64,000 bases of DNA from Nitrososphaerota archaeon (GTDB taxonomy: Archaea; Thermoproteota; Nitrososphaeria; Conexivisphaerales; Conexivisphaeraceae). The DNA is taken from assembly GCA_015522695.1 (NCBI GenBank), contig WALT01000025.1, positions 62,001 to 126,000 on the forward strand, written 5' to 3'. A program made the translations under genes and the position numbers. This document shows positions 61,607 to 64,000 of the stretch, piece by piece. The notes beneath the pieces were generated by a model. It worked only from the letters and a program-made list of their open reading frames with translations. It made no database searches and was not told the DNA's origin. Position 1 is the stretch's first letter. Every line of letters starts with the position of its first letter.

Positions 61607-62578
61607 ATGGAATTGATAGTCATACCAACCGTGAAGGTGGAGGGCCTGCTGGACATGGAGGGACTCATGAGGGAGATGGAGAGGGCCTTCCGGGAGTTCT
61701 TGGAAGGGCATGTGATGATGCCGAAGCGCATGATACTCGATGTCCCGGGGAAGGGAAATGCACTCTACATGCCGGCGCTGGTCCAGGGATATATGGGCTT
61801 TAAGGTGATAACGATATACCCGTCTAATGCCGACAAGGGGCTTCAGACGAGCTATGCCCTCATGATATTACAGGACGGTGAGACCGGGATGCCGTTGGCG
61901 GTCATCGACGGAGATGTATTGACGGCCTATAGGACAGGTGCTGTCACGGGGATTGCGGCGAAGCACCTCGCCAGGGAGGATGCAAGGATCATCGGCATAA
62001 TAGGGGCCGGAAGACAGGCAAGGACACAGCTCCTGGCGTTGACGAAGGCCACCGGCGCCAGGGACGTGATCGTGTACGATGTTGATAGGGAAGCGGCGAT
62101 GTCCTACACCTCCTGGGCTGCTGGCATGGGACTGACTGCGTCCGTGCTCGAAACCCCGGAGGATGTGGCTAAACGTTCAGACATCCTTGTGCTCGCGACG
62201 ACGTCTAAGGATCCTGTGATAAGGGGAGATTGGTTGCGAAACGGCGAGCTCTTGATCTCGATAGGATGGGCTGGAGCTAGCTCGAGGGAGGTCGATGATA
62301 GCACGTTGTTGACCAGCGATAAGATAGTCGTCGATAGCATCGAGGCGGCATTGGAGGAGTCAGGCGATATCAGGATACCACTGGAGAAGGGGGTTATAGA
62401 TAGGAGGAGCATATACGCCGAATTGGGAGAGATAGTCGCCGGTAGGAAGAGGGGAAGGGAAGGTCTGGATGAGAAGATATTCTTCAAGAGCGTGGGTCTA
62501 GCGTTTGAGGACGTCGTGGCGGCCAAGTACGTGTATGAAAAGGTTAGCGCGACGAAATCTAGTCGAGGGCCTCTCTGA
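61607..62578 (+). CDS. Ornithine cyclodeaminase / mu-crystallin family protein
   Basis: 323 aa from ATG 61607 (GTG 61604 just before it). Family features: GFKVITIYPSN, LTAYRTGAVTGIAAKHL, the Rossmann GIIGAGRQARTQLLAL and LISIGWAGASSREVDD. The family includes ornithine cyclodeaminase, archaeal alanine dehydrogenase and amino-acid reductases; which this is cannot be told. TATA-like CTTTATCC lies about 30 bp upstream. The 3' end overlaps the aminotransferase on the other strand by 20 bp. Confidence 0.88.
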   Translation: MELIVIPTVKVEGLLDMEGLMREMERAFREFLEGHVMMPKRMILDVPGKGNALYMPALVQGYMGFKVITIYPSNADKGLQTSYALMILQDGETGMPLAVIDGDVLTAYRTGAVTGIAAKHLAREDARIIGIIGAGRQARTQLLALTKATGARDVIVYDVDREAAMSYTSWAAGMGLTASVLETPEDVAKRSDILVLATTSKDPVIRGDWLRNGELLISIGWAGASSREVDDSTLLTSDKIVVDSIEAALEESGDIRIPLEKGVIDRRSIYAELGEIVAGRKRGREGLDEKIFFKSVGLAFEDVVAAKYVYEKVSATKSSRGPL

Positions 62579-63746
62579 TAACCTCGGCCAGTATGTGGAT
62601 GCCCTCCACTATCTCCTCCTCGCTTGACGGTCCAAGGCTCAGTCTGATGCTCCCTCTGCTTCCATCCGGGATGAAGAAGAGCTTTGCAGGGACATATATC
62701 ACCCCTCGCTCGATCGCCGTCGGCAGTCCATTCTCGGCGTCGAACCCATGTGCATCTATCAACTGGAAGAGCCCGCATTCGCCCGGTTCCCAGGAAACCT
62801 CGGGGGGCATATAGTCCTCGAGTGCCTCCTCCATGACCCTCCTCTTCCTGCTGTAGTGACCTCTGAGCTTGGCCGCTGTATCTTCAACGAGCCCGCGGCG
62901 GAGCGCTTCGAGGGCTATATGTTGTGTGAGGGTCGATATCGCGATATCGTAATTCTCGAGCAGGGATATCCTCTCGGCGAGCTCAGGAGGTGCGGCCACC
63001 CAACCTATCCTGAGGCCAGGAGCTAAGATCTTGCTGAGCGTCCCCACATAGACGACGCGGGATTCTCCATCTAGGGACACCAAGGCTGGAGGTGGTCTGC
63101 TCGAGAAGGACCTATAGGGATCGTCCTCGATCACGATGGAATCATATCTGTACGCGATCTCGAGTAGCTGTCTCCTGTCATCCTCATCCATCGTGAACCC
63201 TGTTGGATTGTGGCACGTCGGGATCGTGTAGAGCAACGTTCGGCTGGAGCCCATCAGAAAGCCATCCAGTGAACCGAGATCCAACCTTCCACCTCTGAAG
63301 CCCACCCCGAGGACGCGGCCAGCCCTGAGTTTAAGGGGGGCTAGGGTCTCGTAGAACGTGGGACTTTCACAGACGACGACTACGTTCTCGTCCACGAGCA
63401 CCTCGGAGAGGAGCTTGAAGGCATGTTGGGCGCCGCTGGTCACCACTATCTCATAACCACTGGACAGGCTGATCCCCGACCTCTCCATGAATCGACGTAT
63501 CTCTCGACGTAATTCTTCGAGGCCGCCCGTACCTGGATACACCAAAGCATCATATCCAGCTATGTTGAAGACATCGCCGGCTATCTCCTGAAGTTCCCTG
63601 ATGGGGACTATGGTCGGGTCTGGATTACCGCTGGCTAGGTTGATAAGCCTGGCCTTCACGGCGTGAACCCTTTGGTATGCCTTCTCGACAGGGGAGTATT
63701 CGAGCCTCCCAGCCTCCCTCGTAGACCATCCTACAAGTTTATCCAC
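62559..63746 (-). CDS. PLP-dependent aminotransferase, class I (MocR/2-aminoadipate type)
   Basis: 395 aa. NLASGNPDPTIVP, TSGAQHAFKLLSEVL, YTIPTCHNPTGFTM, EDDPYRSF and the PLP Lys in VGTLSKILAPGLRIGW match the fold type I family that includes archaeal 2-aminoadipate/aromatic aminotransferases. No HTH is present. Substrate undetermined. Convergent with the ornithine cyclodeaminase gene. Confidence 0.92.
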   Translation of the reverse strand: MDKLVGWSTREAGRLEYSPVEKAYQRVHAVKARLINLASGNPDPTIVPIRELQEIAGDVFNIAGYDALVYPGTGGLEELRREIRRFMERSGISLSSGYEIVVTSGAQHAFKLLSEVLVDENVVVVCESPTFYETLAPLKLRAGRVLGVGFRGGRLDLGSLDGFLMGSSRTLLYTIPTCHNPTGFTMDEDDRRQLLEIAYRYDSIVIEDDPYRSFSSRPPPALVSLDGESRVVYVGTLSKILAPGLRIGWVAAPPELAERISLLENYDIAISTLTQHIALEALRRGLVEDTAAKLRGHYSRKRRVMEEALEDYMPPEVSWEPGECGLFQLIDAHGFDAENGLPTAIERGVIYVPAKLFFIPDGSRGSIRLSLGPSSEEEIVEGIHILAEVIREALD

Positions 63747-63794
63747 GCCAGCGGTTTAAACGAGGCAGTCTATATAATCTGTGTGATAGACCTG

Positions 63795-63868
63795 TGGGCC
63801 CGGGGGGACTCGAACCCCTGACCTACCGGTTATGAGCCGGCCGCTCCGCCTGGCTGAGCTACGGGCCC
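63795..63868 (-). tRNA. tRNA with CAT anticodon (Met elongator or Ile2)
   Basis: On the minus strand: acceptor GGGCCCG/CGGGCCC, D-arm GCTC..GAGC, anticodon stem GCCGG/CCGGT with loop CTCATAA (anticodon CAT), T-arm with GTTCGAG, discriminator A, no encoded CCA. It is not the initiator. Whether C34 is lysidine/agmatidine-modified (Ile) cannot be told from sequence. AT-rich GAATTTTAATTTTT upstream contains its TATA box. Confidence 0.93.
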
Positions 63869-63946
63869 CACAATCGGGGGACAATAGGAACCTTGGGCTG
63901 AATTTTAATTTTTCCCCAGGTGCCCATCGGGGATGCTAGAAAAGGT

Positions 63947-63953
63947 TATAATG
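63947..63953 (+). promoter_or_regulatory. TATA box for the terminal tRNA
   Basis: TTATAAT lies about 25 bp before the 5' base of the partial tRNA at 63975, the canonical archaeal distance. Confidence 0.6.
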
Positions 63954-63974
63954 AGCATGGACGTTGTCCTTGAC

Positions 63975-64000
63975 GCCGCCGTAGCTCAGTTGGTAGAGCG
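63975..64000 (+). tRNA. tRNA, 5' part only (window edge)
   Basis: GCCGCCG followed by TA and a D-arm GCTC-AGTTGGTA-GAGC is a tRNA start; the window ends before the anticodon, so identity is unknown. Confidence 0.85.

Overview
The window is archaeal chromosome, most likely from a thermophilic member of the Thermoproteota/TACK group. The archaeal signs are a class I CCA-adding enzyme, an archaeal-type pseudo-kinase next to it, ThiD-ThiN, Tfx, archease, pantoate kinase, a siroheme-dependent heme pathway, an AglH-like transferase, ribosomal protein S10 beside an RPA-type OB-fold protein, and tRNA genes with TATA boxes about 25 bp upstream. Arg codons AGG/AGA and Ile codon ATA are frequent, TTG starts are common, and several genes look leaderless. 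The exact lineage cannot be read from the sequence alone.

Layout. 1-2541: tRNA-maturation genes (thpR end, cca, a COG2112 kinase whose 3' end overlaps tRNA-Pro). 2784-4608: a hypothetical gene, a divergent moeA and a 58-codon ORF. 4676-6353: an ECF transporter S component coupled to pantoate kinase. 6331-9202 (minus): archease, ThiD-ThiN, and a degenerate P-loop/deoxyribosyltransferase-like fusion. 9314-14398 (minus): a complete BMP-type ABC importer. 14507-22407: phosphohexomutase, DUF429, two DUF5320-like proteins with DUF134, a fused UPF0175-like/PIN protein, a sugar-isomerase-like protein, Nudix, MscS, TrkA and an APC permease. 22461-33478: HtpX, then a two-armed heme cluster. The minus arm is hemC-hemD-precorrin-2 dehydrogenase-ahbD; the plus arm is fused ahbAB-ahbC-hemB-hemL-cobA, followed by a cysteine synthase homologue and acylphosphatase. 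Together these cover glutamate-1-semialdehyde to heme b through siroheme; glutamyl-tRNA reductase is not in the window.

33500-41475 is more accessory. It has a TnpB remnant, a 20-bp palindrome, Tfx, an MFS transporter, a two-repeat CRISPR-like unit, glycerate 2-kinase, a methyltransferase-like membrane protein, a UbiA prenyltransferase, a DUF1648 protein and a three-gene micro-operon of unknown proteins, two of which share a motif with identical spacing. 41493-47699 holds an S9 peptidase, two small membrane proteins, a membrane pyrophosphatase, S10 and an RPA-like protein. 47773-52506 is a glycan cluster (AglH-like, small membrane protein, WbpD-like acetyltransferase, Gfo/Idh dehydrogenase, degenerate nucleotide-sugar dehydrogenase, DUF354). 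tRNA-Gln, a prenyl synthase, a COG2522 regulator, an unknown protein and tRNA-Glu follow.

Directly after tRNA-Glu, 54860-57100 is clearly AT-rich: a PepSY protein, a two-winged-helix regulator with a membrane partner, and a decayed DedA gene, which suggests a transferred segment. It is followed by a radical SAM gene broken by three frameshifts. The window ends with an M32 carboxypeptidase, a small unknown protein, an ornithine cyclodeaminase/mu-crystallin family enzyme, an aminotransferase, a CAT-anticodon tRNA and the start of another tRNA.
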